Of a stretch of DNA of 64,000 nucleotides, positions 12,801-24,600 are shown in pieces. How positions within the stretch are numbered: the stretch's first letter is position 1; each line of letters begins with the position of its first letter. The notes under the pieces were generated by a model. It was not told the DNA's origin, did not search any database, and saw only the letters and a list, made by a program, of their open reading frames with translations. Source of the stretch: Mercurialis annua (Eukaryota; Streptophyta; Magnoliopsida; Malpighiales; Euphorbiaceae). The DNA is taken from positions 20,211,701-20,275,700 of the forward strand of contig NC_065571.1 of NCBI RefSeq assembly GCF_937616625.2. The letters are read 5' to 3'. A program made the translations under genes and the position numbers.

Positions 12801-13763
12801 TTCATATGTTTATATGTTGATGACTTGTTGATTTTTGGATCAAATATTCATGTTGTGAATGCTGTGAAATCAATGTTGGGTGCCAACTTTGATATGAAAG
12901 ATCTAGGTGAAGCGAATGTCATTCTTGGCATAAAGATAACTAGATCTGAAAAAGGAATTTCTTTAGATCAATCTCACTATGTTGAGAAGATTCTAAAGAA
13001 ATATAACTACTTCGACTGTAAACCTGCGTGTACACCTTATGATCCAAGTGTAAAACTTTTTAAGAACACTGGTGATAGTGTACGACAGTCTGATTATGCG
13101 AGCATCATTGGCAGCCTTCGGTATGCCACTGATTGTACTAGACCCGACATAGCATATGTCGTTGGATTACTGTGCAGGTTTACTAGTAGACCAAGTATTG
13201 AGCATTGGAATGCTATCGAAAGGGTTATGAGATACCTTAAGAGAACTATGAATCTTGGAATACATTATCAGAAGCATCCTGCTGTACTTGAAGGGTACAG
13301 TGATGCAGATTGGAATACATTTTCAGATGATTCCAAAGCTACGAGCGGCTATATCTTTAGTATAGCTGGTGGAGCTGTTTCTTGGAAATCAAAGAAACAG
13401 ACGATTTTGGCTCAATCTACGATGGAGTCAGAAATGATAGCACTAGCTGCTGCTAGTGAAGAAGCAGGATGGCTAAGAAGCCTGCTAGCTGAGATTCCTT
13501 TATGGGAAAGACCGATACCAGCTGTGTTGATCCATTGCAATAGTACCGCGGCTATTGCAAAAATTGAGAACCGTTACTATAACGGTAAGAAACGACAGAT
13601 ACGTCGTAAGCACAGCACTGTTAGAGAATTTATCTCAACAGGAGCTGTTAGAGTGGATCATGTACGCACTGATGATAACTTAGCAGATCCTTTGACGAAA
13701 GGATTAGCTAGAGAGAAAGTCCATAAAACTTCCAAGGGAATGGGACTATTGCCTATAGAATGA
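9840..13763 (+). CDS. Copia gag-pol polyprotein, 1307 aa
   Basis: One frame encodes all copia functions in the order gag, protease, integrase, reverse transcriptase and RNase H. The gag part (about 1-270) resembles copia-type gag and is followed by a CCHC zinc knuckle, [14 protein letters not shown], at 278-291. The protease motif DTGA has its aspartate at 331. Integrase has H459, H464, C490 and C493 of the zinc-binding HHCC and a DDE triad at D519, D582 and E618, the last two separated by 35 residues. Reverse transcriptase shows YVDD at 992-995. RNase H shows GYSDADW at about 1152-1158 and ends near GMGL. No frameshift or internal stop is present, so the product could be functional. The start lies only 33 bp after the 5' LTR. 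It acts in cytoplasmic particles and, for integrase, the nucleus (family knowledge). Confidence 0.97.
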   Translation: MNSEEVTAFGSTGVDTNKPFRFEGLHFKRWRQKTEFFLTMKKVAAVLTTDMPVVDEDAADEEKEKQNAEIQNWMNMDYMCKNFILNALCDDLYDYYNNGKPARETWQALQKKYDTEEAGTKKYAVSRYLKYQMTYDKSVEAQSHEVQKIAHEIISEGMVLDEQFQVAVLIDKLPPSWKDFKNSLRHKTKEFSLESLITRLRIEEEARKQDQKDEVLVVSNSTRKFSSAVLKPKGKNFKNQNRNVNSNQSVNSNKAKQNGNQNVRQQPPVRNDLPQFLCFNCGKPGHMARKCRNRPGTAPQANLTEEPFVAMITEMMSEINLVGGSDGWWVDTGASRHVCHDRTMFKTYSAVEDKKVLLGDTHTTIVAGIGSVELKFTSGKTLILKDVMHTPMMRKNLVSGYLLNKAGFFQTIGGDVYTITKNGTFVGKGYACENMFKMNVDINKVSTSVYLLCDFNVWHARLCHVNKRIINNMSNLGLILKMTLNDFEKCEFCSQAKITKTSHKSVIRESEPLDLIHSDICELDGTLTRNGKRYFITFIDDCSDFTLVYLMKNKSDALDMFKLFVTEIENQFNKKIKRFRSDRGTEYESSLFIDFYNSHGIVHERTAPYSPEMNGKAERKNRTLTEAVVSILLNSGAASYWWGEILLTVCYVLNRVPKSNSKISPYEILKKRQPNLSYLRTWGCLAYVRIPDPKRIKLASRAYECVFIGYAVNSKAYRFYDLTARVIIESVDADFYEQKFPFKLGNSGGESSSSIPVVRNNEITDDIEPEIRRSKRARISKDFGPDFQVYSLEEDPANLQEALTSLDADLWQEAINDEMESLESNKTWHLTDLPPGCKTIGCKWILKKKMKPDGTVDKYKARLVAKGYRQRENVDFFDTYSPVTRITSIRVLILIAALYDLVVHQMDVKTAFLNGELEEEIYMDQPEGFVIHGQEQKVCKLDKSLYGLKQAPKQWHEKFDNLVISNGFKVNESDKCIYYKYENELCTFICLYVDDLLIFGSNIHVVNAVKSMLGANFDMKDLGEANVILGIKITRSEKGISLDQSHYVEKILKKYNYFDCKPACTPYDPSVKLFKNTGDSVRQSDYASIIGSLRYATDCTRPDIAYVVGLLCRFTSRPSIEHWNAIERVMRYLKRTMNLGIHYQKHPAVLEGYSDADWNTFSDDSKATSGYIFSIAGGAVSWKSKKQTILAQSTMESEMIALAAASEEAGWLRSLLAEIPLWERPIPAVLIHCNSTAAIAKIENRYYNGKKRQIRRKHSTVREFISTGAVRVDHVRTDDNLADPLTKGLAREKVHKTSKGMGLLPIE

Positions 13764-14281
13764 GTCATTCATAATGGTAACCCGACCTAACTGACTGGAG
13801 ATCCCAAGAAATAGGTTCAATGGGTAATAACAAGTTATGATTGATATGAGCCAGAACATGCAATATCGAAGCTTGATTCCTGAAGCGATTAGAGGATGAG
13901 TTAATTGAATCTCTTAATGAAGTCTATACTCCATATGGAGTGGAGTACCTAGCTACAGGAGTACTCTTGATAGCTTCACCTTTGTGAATGTGGAAGTGGG
14001 GCCGCTTTCCATGAAGTTTTTTAGGCAAAAAATTTCTAGAGCGTTCACTAAACTGGGATAGACGTGCAGGGCCATAAATGCACGGGCATTTGAGTACACT
14101 TAATGAAAAGGTTGTGTGTGGTATGATGTCCGAGATAGAGTTCAAGACTACGAGTCACTCTTGTTGAATCAGAATCCTACTCACTACGCAAAAGTTCAAA
14201 TCGAAAGATACTTTTGCTTATGCACAATCTTATTGATACAGAAATTGCTCGAGATATTTTAAAATTTTTCAAGTGGGGGAT
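13764..14281 (+). other. Copia 3' untranslated region with polypurine tract
   Basis: This non-coding stretch separates the polyprotein stop from the 3' LTR. It ends in the purine-rich AAGTGGGGGA (14271-14280), the expected primer for plus-strand DNA synthesis, one base before the LTR. No second gene is recognisable. A 73-codon minus-strand frame inside it has no support. Confidence 0.85.
14271..14280 (+). other. Polypurine tract of the copia element
   Basis: AAGTGGGGGA immediately precedes the 3' LTR, separated by one T, as expected for the plus-strand priming site. Confidence 0.85.
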
Positions 14282-15006
14282 TGTTGAAATAAGTGTGTGT
14301 GAACACACTTTAGTGTGAAAAATCCAAAATAAGGAAAGTGCATTAATTCCCACATTGGTAAGGAGTGTGACTTATCATGGGTTTATATGGAGTGGTTTAC
14401 TCACTTGGGTTTGGGCCCCAAGGGGTACCCAGTTTTGTGAGTGGGTTAGGAGTTAAATCCTTACCGATTTACCACACACGCGCGCGCGCGCCGTCCGTCC
14501 GGTCGGCCGGCCTGGCCTGGTTTGGTTTGGTTGGTTGGTTCGGTTCGAGAACTAATTTTTTGTAACGTTTTTATTTGAATTTTTTTTTGCAACTAAACAT
14601 TATCCCTGAATCAGCTCCCTCACATTTAATTTTATTTGACTGATTTTATTTTAATTAAAACAGATTTCAGTTTTAATGGCTTTTAATGTTTTGTCCCCCT
14701 CAACTTTCCTATAAATAGAGGCAGTCCTCTCATTTGTGAAATAAACCAGAAACCAGAGCTCAGTCTTGAGTAAAGAAAAACACATCAGTGTTTATAATTC
14801 CGATCTTGAGCAATCAGAATAAGTGTTTTTGAGCTGTCATCACAGTGCAGTGGTGACAGTAGTTCGGCTGTTTTATCCTGGGGACGACGTGGTTGATCGT
14901 CAGCTTTGCACCTTCGAGCTGAGCCGAGAAACGTCTAAAAGAGAGCGACCTAGTCCGCGACTCAGCCTTTTCAGAATTATAAGTTTCAACAGCAATTGTT
15001 CCAACA
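14282..15006 (+). repeat. Copia 3' LTR
   Basis: It is nearly identical to 9081-9806. It starts with TGTTGAAATAAG and ends with TTCCAACA. The differences seen are one base lost in the GGCCT repeat and four substitutions. Confidence 0.96.
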
Positions 15007-15011
15007 AAACG
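15007..15011. repeat. Target-site duplication of the copia element, right copy
   Basis: AAACG repeats 9076-9080. Confidence 0.95.
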
Positions 15012-17577
15012 TTATGAAACAAATCCTAACGTATCACCTTTTTAGCGATTTAAGCTAAACGTTGAAAACGTTACAAAACAAAACCCAACTTTTCACATTT
15101 TTAGCGATTTAAGCCAAACGTTTACAAATGTTACGAAACAAATCCTAACTTTTAACCTTTTTAGCGATTTAAGCCAAATGTTTAAAACGTTATGAAACCA
15201 ATCCAAACGTTTAAAATGTTACGAAACAAATCCAAACGTTTCACCTTATTAGCGATTTAAGCCAAACTTTAAAAACGGTACGAAAACAATCCAAACATTT
15301 AAAACGTTACGAAACCAATCCCAACGTTTCACCTTTTTAGCAATTTAAACACAACGTTTATAGACATTACGAAACGAATCCAATCGTTTCCCAAATTAAG
15401 AGATTTATGCAAAACGTTTACAAACGTTATGAAATAAATCCAAACGTTTTACCTTTTTAGCGATTTAAGCCATATGTTTAAAACTTTACGAAACCAATCC
15501 AAACGTTTAAAACGTTATGAAACAAATCCAAACATTTCACCTTTTTAGCTATTTAAGCCAAACGTTTGAAACATTACGTAACAAATCCAAACTATCACCA
15601 ATTTAAAGATTTAAGCCAAACATTTACAAACGTTAAGAAACAAATCCTAACGTATCACCTTTTTAGCTACTTAAGCCTAATGTTTAAAATGTTACGAAAC
15701 CGATCAAAACGTTTAAAACGTTACGAAACAAATCCAAACGTTTCATCATTCTAGAGATTTAAGCTAAACATTTGCAAACGTTACGAAACAAATCAAAACG
15801 TTTCACCTTTTTAGCGATTTACGCCAAATGTTAAAAAATTATGAAACCAATCCAAAAGCTTAGCACGTTATGAAACAAATCCAAACGTTTCCCATTTTTA
15901 GTAATTTAAGCCAAACGTTTAAAAAAGTTACGAAACAAATCCAAATGATTCAATTTTTTAGCGATATAAGCCAAAAGTTTAAAACGTTACGAAACCAATC
16001 CAAACGTTTAAAACGTTACGAAACAAATTAAAACGTTTCACCTTTTTAGAGTTTTAAGCCAAACATTAAAACGTTACGAAACAAATCCTAATGTTTCACC
16101 AATTTAATGAATTGAGCCAAACGTTTACAAACGTGACAAACAAATCCTCATGTTTCACCTTTTTAAATATTGAAGCCAAACGCTTAAAACGTTACAAAAC
16201 CAATCCAATCGTTTTAAACGTACGAAAGAAATCCAAACATTTCACCTTTTTAGCGATTTAAGCCAAATGTTTAAAACGTTACGAAACAAATCCTAACGTG
16301 TCACCCTTTTTAGCGATATAAGCCAAACGTTCAAATCGTTAAGAAACAAAACCCAACTTTTCACATTTTTAGCGATTTAAGCCAAACGTTTACAAATGTT
16401 ACGAAACAAATATTAACGTTTAACCTTTTTTGCGATTTAAGCCAAACGTTTAAAACGTTATGAAACCAATCCAAACGTTTAAAACGTTACGAAACAAATC
16501 CAAACATTTCACCTTTTTAGAGATTTAAGTCAAACGTTTACAAACATTACTAAACAGATCGAAGCATTTCACCTTTTTACCAATTTAAGCCAAACGTTTA
16601 AAATGTTACGGAAAAAATCCTAACGTTTCACCTTTTTAGCGCTTAAATCCAAACGTTTCCACCGTTACGGAACCAATCCAAACGGTTTAATCTTTACGAA
16701 ACAAATCCTAATGTTTCACCATTTTAGCGATTTAAGGCAAACAATCAAAACGTTTCGAAACAAATCCCAACATTTGACCTCTTTAGCAATTTCAGACAAA
16801 CGTTTAAAACGTTACGAAACAAATTTAAACGTTTTGAAATAAATCCAAATGTTTCCCTTTTTAGCGATTTAAGCTAAACGTTTATTATCATTCCGAAACA
16901 AATCCAAACGTTTCACTTATTTAGCGATTCAAGCCGAACGTTTAAAACGTTATGAAACCAATCCAAATGTTTAAAACGTTACAGAACAAATCCAAACGTT
17001 TCACCTTTATAGAAATTTAAGCCAAACATTTGCAAACATTACGAAACGAATCCAAATGTTTCAGCTTTTTAGCTATTTAAGCCAAACGTTTAAAACGTTA
17101 CGAAACAAATCCAAACGTATAAAACGTTACGAAACAAATCCTAACATTTCACCTTTTTAGCGATTTAAGCCAAACGTTTAAGACGTTACGGAAAAAATCC
17201 TAACGTTCACCTTTTTGGCAATAAAAGCCAAACGTTTAAAACGGTACGACATAAATCCAAACATTTAAAACGTTATGAAACAAATCCATAGCGTTTCACT
17301 TTTTAGCGATTTAAGCCAAACGTTTAAAACGTTACAAAAGAAATCCAAACGTTTTACCTCTTTAGCGATTTAAGCCAAACGTTCGCTTCACCTTTTTTGC
17401 GATTTAAGCCAAACGTTTTAAACGTTACGAAACAAATCCTACCGTTTCACCATATTAGCGATTTAAGCCAAACGTTTAAAATGTTATGAAAAAAAGTCCA
17501 AAGACTTCAAACATTACGAAACAAATCCTATTGTTTCACCTTTTTAGCGATTGAAGCCAAACGTTTACAAACGTTAT

Positions 17578-17582
17578 GAAAC
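17578..17582. repeat. Target-site duplication of the minus-strand solo LTR, left copy
   Basis: GAAAC is repeated at 30891-30895, on the other side of the solo LTR and its nested element. Confidence 0.92.
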
Positions 17583-17883
17583 TGTCACGACCCAATTTCA
17601 TGAATCGTGACCGGCGCTAAGGTATGGGTATGGTCGTACTAATATCCGTAGCAAGCCTCGCGGAAATCAATCAAACACATTAACCTGCAGAAACTGCTCG
17701 GGGGCAACCGAGACTGCAACCTAAGTCTAGCAATTTATATTACAGTTCTAATATAAATAACTTAAATATCCAAAACGCTCAACAACATGCCTTAAATATA
17801 ATATTAAAAATAATCCAGAGTAAACATGCCAATAATAAATAATCGATCAAATCGACAATCCCAAAGTGCAATAATAAATGTAA

Positions 17884-17888
17884 GATAT
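17884..17888. repeat. Target-site duplication of the non-coding gypsy element, left copy
   Basis: GATAT is repeated at 28040-28044. Joining the flanks restores the solo LTR, which can be compared with the minus-strand reading of about 39525-39545. Confidence 0.93.
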
Positions 17889-18279
17889 TGTAATATCCCG
17901 TGTTTTCAAACTTGTTTTGATGGTTTGGTTGTTTGTTTAAATTTGGTTTGTGATGGACTTTGGTTGTGTTTTCGCTTCGACATGTTCTCGTTGTGATTCC
18001 GACTTATTTTCGGATTGATATGTGGTCGGATTAGCATATGTGGTACCTTGGTTGTGTTATGTTGAGCGATTTATGTGTACCCCTTGAGCCTCTAAGTATT
18101 TGATGTTGAATTGATTTATTTCTGGGTTGTTATCGAAACAATGTTTGCAAGTTTCCCAAATCTGCCATGCTGTAGTAAAACGTACATATCTTCCAATTGA
18201 ATCGTTGGATCGGGCTGCTCTTTGGATATGTTGTACATAAGAGGATTATCTTTCATTCGACTGTTCGGATTGTCGTTTC

Positions 18280-18411
18280 GACCCGTTTTCGGGTCAACCG
18301 GACCTGCTAGGTAGATCAAGCCGTAGGTCCGGTCCACTTCATTTTTGGTTAGAGCAGTGGGTCAACCGGCCCTATAATCGGACCAGCTGGGTAGAACCGG
18401 CCGTAGGTCCG
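18280..18411. repeat. Palindrome cluster in LTR U3
   Basis: GACCCG-TTTT-CGGGTC is at 18280-18295. ACCGGACCT pairs with AGGTCCGGT at 18297-18333. A diverged second copy pairs CGGACC with GGTCCG at 18379-18411. The same block is in the 3' LTR from about 25517. Confidence 0.85.
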
Positions 18412-20080
18412 GTCAGCTTCGTTTTTGCATATTTAAACTTTGTTTCTGCGACCTAATCAGCCCCCTTTCGATTTTGATTCGATTAGTGGTTCATCTTGTC
18501 TTTTGATTTCGTTCTTGTAGAGTTGGATTTACCTTGTTTCTGAGATTTTATTACTCTTTGAATTGACAAGGTATCTAATCCTTTTACTCAATTTGATTGT
18601 TGTGTTGTGGTGTTGTTGTTCATGTTTTGTGATGTTGTTTGTTGTGACTATGGTTTGGATGAATAGTGGCTGTTCTTACATGTTCTAGGGTTGATTTATT
18701 AAGTTGATATTATTGTTATCATCCATTGCATGTTTATTGAATCAAATCAAGAATCGGTTACCTTAGATTCACAATTTCATATTGCTTTATGTATAAACTG
18801 TTTTGAATTGATTAGGGCTGCCCATAACTAAATTATCATGTTATTAATAATTGGATTTTATTATTGTTGATTCATATTAGGAGGATTATGTATAACGCCG
18901 ATTGATGCATCAATTTGTCATTCATTGTAGTACTTGACTCGTATGTTCTTGGTTGGTTAATTTGAATCAGAATTGAGTTATCCAATTGTTAGTTCATGTG
19001 TGGTTTAGAATTATGGATTCATTTGGATATTATAAATTGTTTGGTTGCCTAGATTTGTCCAAACATGATTATAGGGCTGATTTGCATGTCTTTGCGATTC
19101 ATAATTGTTGGGCTATCTATTGTTGTTTCGAATCCAAGTTTGGTGATTGTTAAATGAGTTGGTATGTTGATGAATGCCTGTAAACTGTTTTGGCTTAATT
19201 TAAATGTTTAGGGCTGTTTTTTATAATGTTTTTAGGATAATGTTATACTTGGATTGTGGTGGTTAGTTTGGTCATTGAAATTGCTTGGGCATGAGGAATA
19301 CGCTTATTGTTAATTTGTTTGCTAAGGCATGTTTTGACTTGTGTTGTCTATTAAAGCGTGTTGGTTCATTATGGATTTTATCAAACACTTTGTTACGTGC
19401 TGATTAATTGGTTAGTTAAGCGATATTGAGTTCCTTGTTTTTCAAACTCGAGTTTTGGAATATAATTGATTCTGGATTTTTAAACATTGGTTTACAACTT
19501 GGTTATGTTGAATCGGGTTAGACTTGGGTCGCCCGACATGTGAGTTAAGCTTGGAAGTCTTGGTTGACTCGGCTAAGTACAATTTTGGCTTTTGAAATGT
19601 TTTACCAAATAGTTTGAAAAGGTTTCCGGATTATGTTTTCAAATGGAACTCAATAGGGCTTAACCTGTTTTGCGGTTTTGGCATATGGTTGGTGTCTGTG
19701 TAATCAATCTGTTTTAGTTTCTGCTTTGGCTTTGTTGTGTTGTGCTAGTCCTATGTAGTGTTTAGTACTCTTTAGAGTTAGGGTCCGTTTTTAATTTATT
19801 ATTTACACATTGTTAGACTTGTCGATTGTTCGTGTTCCGGAAACGAATCAGGATTAGTTGCTTGCCAGGTTATCACGTGGATTAGCAAGCTGTGAGTTTG
19901 TACTTACTATTTACCGCTTTATTAAGTAAATTGTTATTTTAATATATAAATATATACTGTTTGTATATTTCAAACTGTTTTTCCATTATGGCTTTTAGTT
20001 GGAACATGCTACCTAATGGGCATCATTAGGACTGCGTGCGCACCGGTATTGATCTAGATAAGGTATGTGAAATGTGGTGG

Positions 20081-20202
20081 TAACTCGGTGTGAGCATAGC
20101 TCTCGGGACCAGTAGAGTAACTCGGTGTAGCTCAGCTCTCGGGATTCTGGTTATGAATTAAGAGTGGTTGGTGGTAACTCGGTGTAGCTCAGCTCTCGGG
20201 AC
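20081..20202 (+). repeat. Three-copy tandem repeat in LTR (AACTCGGTGT units)
   Basis: Three imperfect units start with TAACTCGGTGT and end with GCTCTCGGGA, separated by short spacers. Equivalents lie at about 27319-27440 in the 3' LTR and at about 45071-45190 in the solo LTR inside the chromovirus, so the repeat predates the split of these families. Confidence 0.88.
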
Positions 20203-20804
20203 TAAGCCTACTGGATTATGGAAATTATTTAGTAGTGTGGATTAGGGTTCCAACTATTAAACGTAATATTGTTATTAAATGTTTTAAATGGTTTTAAAGA
20301 TTTTCCACTTGATAAATGTAAATAGTGGTATGAACTCATCTCAGTATATCTGACCCCGTTGTTTTCCCAATTTTTCCAGGGTTATGATATGAGCGAGTCA
20401 GCTGCTCTCCGATTCTTTATTTCCTCGGAGGTTTTACTTTATTTTATAAAGTTTATTAAACTGATTTTATTCTTAGACCGCAGTAGTAATTAGAAGTCGT
20501 ATTTGTCTAATACTTGTTACCAGAATTATTCTATTGATTTAATTGTTTTGGCTTTAATATAATAACATGGGTTATTAAATATTTATGCTATGTTGGAGAC
20601 TCGGTATTGACTGAGCATTTATTATATTAATGTTGCATTTTATGAACTGCTAGAACTAGGCTGAAGTCTCGGTTGCCCCCGAGCATTGGTTTCTTGCAGG
20701 TTTATATAATTGTTGGTTATCCGCATGGCTAGCTACGGGTTTGGTACAACCATACCCATACCCTAGCGCCAGTCCCGATTCATAAAAATGGGTCGTGACA
20801 AACT

Positions 20805-20821
20805 TGGTATCAGAGCTTTGG
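20805..20821 (+). other. Primer-binding site (tRNA-iMet type)
   Basis: TGGTATCAGAGC followed by TTTGG begins four bases after the LTR. It is complementary to the 3' end of plant initiator tRNA-Met, as in most plant LTR elements. Confidence 0.93.
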
Positions 20822-23800
20822 TTTCAAACCAAGGCCTTATGCATGTTATGTGTTTATTAGTTTGGCATGATATTTTGATGTCGTGTCATAGGAACTACTG
20901 CGGAATTAGGATTCATGTCTTGTCTTTTAAAACGTCATTTTTTGTTTTCAAACTTTCAGCCTACATCCTATAGGTGATGTCTGTCAATATTTATTTGGTG
21001 TTGATTCTATGATTGATAATTAATTTCACTTAGATGTTGCTTGCTGTGTTTTATCATGTTGAGGTTATTTCACTTGGGTGATTATAATTGCTTTTGGTTT
21101 CTCGGGAAATCTTAGGTTGGTAAATTTTTCTAAACTCATACTTGTGTATGATGTTGTTTGATAAATTTTGGCGTTTATGCCTGATAGGATTTAGAATATA
21201 TGGTATGGTTACGGTTATTTTACATGATGCGTTGAACTGCTTTTGCCTTATTAATAAAGTACATCTTGGCTTGGGCCTCTATTGTTGATTTTAAATGTGA
21301 TCGTATGTTGGGCATTAGCCTTGTCTTTCTATTAAAGAGATTTTGGGTTAAACCTTAAAACGTGTTTTGATGGTCATGCACTGTTTGACCACATGTTGAT
21401 TTAAAGGTTTTCATTGAGAATATTGTTTTATCCGATTTGTGTTTCGACACAAAATCATAAGAGAAGTTTGATTTTAAATTCTTAAAAAGTTTGATTTTGG
21501 TTGAGTTACCAGTAAAAAGAAATTCTTGTATTTTGAAATATTATGTTTGGTTTTGTGTTAACAAGCGATGATTTCAAAATTATATTTTATGAGATGAGCC
21601 ATTGTTTTAAGAATTTAACGTTGAAGTTATTTTATCATGTTGTAGTATGTCAGCATTTTAAATTTTTGGGATTTACGGAATAGATGTTGGAGATTAAAGA
21701 TTTCTCACTTGAGTTTTTAAATTACTGTTTAGCGGTTGGGTAAAGTTGAGCTCCCAAAGTTGAAAAGGTGGAAATTTGAGTAAAATATTTTTCTGAATTT
21801 ACAAATATTTTGAATACGTTTTATAAACTGTTGTTTTGAGTTCGACTTGGGTCACTCAAATTTAGGAGTTGAGCTTGATAGTTGTAATAACTCGGCTAGC
21901 TCGATGATTTTATGGTTTGAGATACTTGGGTATCCGTTTTAAATAAATTGATAAATAAGAAGAGACTTTTACAAATTGTGATTTTGTTTTAACCGTGGGG
22001 TTCAACTAAAATTTGGAAGTTTTCGTAATTGACTTTAAGATTTCAAAATAAATTTTGAAGCGTATTCTTGAAAGATTATATATTACAGAATGATTTTGTT
22101 ACAAAAATTCAAAGCTTGTTGTGGCATGTCCTGATTTTGTCTTTTAAGTATGCTTGGATTAATTCTTTTCAATGGTTATGCTTATGTGGTTTATGAATTG
22201 TAGGAATCATAATAGCTTTGGTTTTAATTTGCGCTGTATAACTCGATTGTCTGTTGGACTAAGTTGATTGTACATGTTTTTCTCTTCGTGCGGAGCAGCA
22301 CATGGGAAGATTTATTCACGTGGTCAAGGTTGGCTTACCTTTATGTATGATTCGTGGATCGAAATCTTTGGGTTTCGATATCAAGGAAGACAAGGGAAGT
22401 ATTCCCTTGTAATGGTTGATGATTTCTGAATATCTTAGAACAGATATTGGAAATTCTGACCGAGAAGTTAGATCAGTGTATTAATACACTGATGCTTTCA
22501 TCAAGTATGCTGATGCAATGCGGGAACTGGCAGTAAGTTTTGTAGGAATGTATGTGACATGGTATTTTTGTTGGGTATAAGTTTCAATTAGGGTTTAGGT
22601 TAGTTGGATATTTATGCGGAAAAGTTGTAACAGAATTATTAGGTTGAGTTGTTATATAGCATCGAATGTTGCTAGGTTGCAAGTGAGGAATTTGAGAAAT
22701 ATTTTGAGGTTATCGAGTGCACATCTCACAGAGTGTAACGTCTAGAAAACATTTTTTTTGAGAAATTGATTTCAAAGGTTGAATTGTTAAAATATTTGAA
22801 ATATTTTCAATACGTAATTGTGCCCAAACATATCATGAACATGCATTTTGAATGTCACGAATAGGATTGCATTGAGCACTGAGTATGTTCACTAAATAAA
22901 AGATAAACAAAAAATTGATACATGCATAATAGTACATTCATCACGTGCATAGAAATGATTAGAGTTGGATGCAACTCTTTGGGGATGAGAGATGTCATCA
23001 CCCTGGTGCACAATTAGATAAAATGGATTTTTCGATAAAGTGTTTTGAGAAAGATGTTTTGCAGCGAGCTCGCGAGTCACATTGTGATATATTTATAAAG
23101 TTGTCGGATTTGAAATGATGTGAAATTGTTACCGAAAGGTAGCTAGATAAATACTATGTGATGATGGTGGTAAATTTTGGACGATTAGATTGAAATGGAT
23201 CAGTCTGTATTGTCAGAATCATGTGTTTCATAGGAAGTGAAAATGAATTTGAGGTTGCGCTCGAGATATAGTTGTGCCAAGTGCGGTGTATGGTTAGATT
23301 CAAATTAGGAAGTGTTTTGACAATTTCCGATTTGTGATTTAAGGATTTATGGATTAAGGATGTTGGTCATGCTCCATGTGTGTGTATACACTATATTTTT
23401 GTTTTAACGAAACTTTATCTTTCCATATTTTAAATTTTCCAAGTATTTTGGTGTATTGATATAAAGGTATTTCCATAAAAAAAGAGATTTACATTGCTAA
23501 TTTTACCTTTATGAGGAAAGGGAGAAATTTTGTCAAAATTGATTCAAAAGGGATAATAAATTTTTCGCTTGAGCGATTTGTTCAATTGTGTTTTTTTTTG
23601 CCAGTTGAACTGTTTCATAAATCTGCAAAAATTTTTTTAAAGTAAAGAGAAATTGTGGATTTCAAGTGCGAGTAATTTGAAAATTTTCAAGGGTTTATAA
23701 AACCGATGGTTTTTCAACGGTAAAGGTATTTTGATTTTGAATGCAAAATGAGGTGTAAGACGTAGAGTCTTTTAAACAGGAGTGGAAAATTTTGTATATA

Positions 23801-24552
23801 AAATATTTTGTATTAAAAGATTTTATACCCCCAGGGGTTGGTTTTGAGCATAACTAACAATCCGGTTGTGGTGAATTGGTCGTAGTGATCTCTCGTTTTA
23901 TATGAGGTTATAGTCATTTGATTGAATAATTTTATGAATTTGAGTTTGATTTGAATATATGTGTTAGAGAATCGAGGATCGCGGTATATAGGTTTCGACA
24001 ACCAGTATTAGTTGATCGATTTTGTTGATCGATGATATTATAGTAATTTTTGGATATCATTCAGGTCAGTAGTTGAACCCTTCGTGTGGGAGAAAAAATT
24101 TTAAGTTGTGCGATATAAGTGAAATGCAGTCGATGCTCAGTTTAGTTGTGGCGTTATATTTCTGAATGATCAAAGGAGTCATTGTGTATGGGACTATTTA
24201 TTACTAATCTAGAGATTCTATCATTATGAGTTCATATTTCCTTAGGAATAACGGTATGCATTTTTGTGTTTCATAATTCACGAAGTTGATTGTATTATCG
24301 AATTTGATGTTAGTCATTGGATTGGATGATCCTAGTAGTGTTGTATTTAGATATCGAGGTCATTATAATTGTTAAGATTCGAGCTGGTTTTGGAAGCCAC
24401 TACGGTATAGAGTAATTGTGACTCTCAGTTGGACAATTGTTGATTATTCACATTGGGTTGATCGAGTAATCGTTAGAGCACCGGGTCGTTAGAATTAGAT
24501 TTTTGCGCATATGTGTGTTGTGACGGTTATAGTACAAATAAGTTCATATTTG

Positions 24553-24600
24553 AAATTCGAGGTCGAATTTTTCATAGGTTGGGGGGAATGTAATAGCCCA
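24553..24600 (+). other. Vestigial hairpin, polypurine tract and LTR start inside the element
   Basis: AAATTCG-AGGT-CGAATTT (24553-24570) is followed by AGGTTGGGGGGAA (24576-24588) and TGTAATAGCCC (24589 on). This repeats the arrangement at the real junction 25090-25136. About 540 bp separate the two junctions. It looks like a remnant of another element's 3' end captured by recombination or template switching. Confidence 0.72.

Larger units (their letters stand above)
9081..15006 (+). mobile_element. Ty1/copia LTR retrotransposon, apparently intact
   Basis: This 5926-bp element has 726-bp and 725-bp LTRs that start with TG and end with CA, one uninterrupted gag-pol frame, a purine-rich tract before the 3' LTR and a 5-bp TSD (AAACG). 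The LTRs differ by four substitutions and one 1-base indel by my count (about 0.55%), so the insertion is recent. It sits in the second copy of the 5.2-kb satellite repeat. A canonical tRNA primer-binding site beginning TGG is not visible after the 5' LTR, which is odd for so young an element. The lineage within copia is uncertain (Tork/TAR-like is my best guess). Confidence 0.97.
15007..17582. repeat. Satellite array, continuation right of the copia insertion
   Basis: The same satellite in the same orientation continues exactly where it was interrupted. It follows the first higher-order copy: 15007-15130 resembles about 3898-4020, and the rare TTATTATCATT variant near 16885 recurs near 5850. 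A stretch at about 17160-17310 resembles about 540-690 instead, so the higher-order copies differ by indels. No gene was seen. Confidence 0.95.
17889..20800 (+). repeat. 5' LTR of the non-autonomous gypsy element
   Basis: It starts with TGTAATATCCCG and ends with GGGTCGTGACA. Inverted repeats lie at 18280-18295 and 18297-18333, in the presumed U3. Three imperfect copies of an AACTCGGTGT...CTCTCGGGA unit lie at 20081-20202. Near the 3' end are the CTCAGTATATCTGACCCCGT motif (about 20340) and a CTCGG...CCGAG hairpin (about 20670), both shared with the other gypsy LTRs here. A 73-codon minus-strand frame (18116-18337) is not supported as a gene. Confidence 0.95.

Noticed and set aside
13924..14145. 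A 73-codon minus-strand frame between copia pol and its 3' LTR
   Set aside because: It has no domain and lies in a region expected to be untranslated; an antisense gene is not supported.
18116..18337. A 73-codon minus-strand frame, repeated at 25353-25574
   Set aside because: It is inside the LTR pair of the LARD-like element, antisense to the element, and has no known motif.
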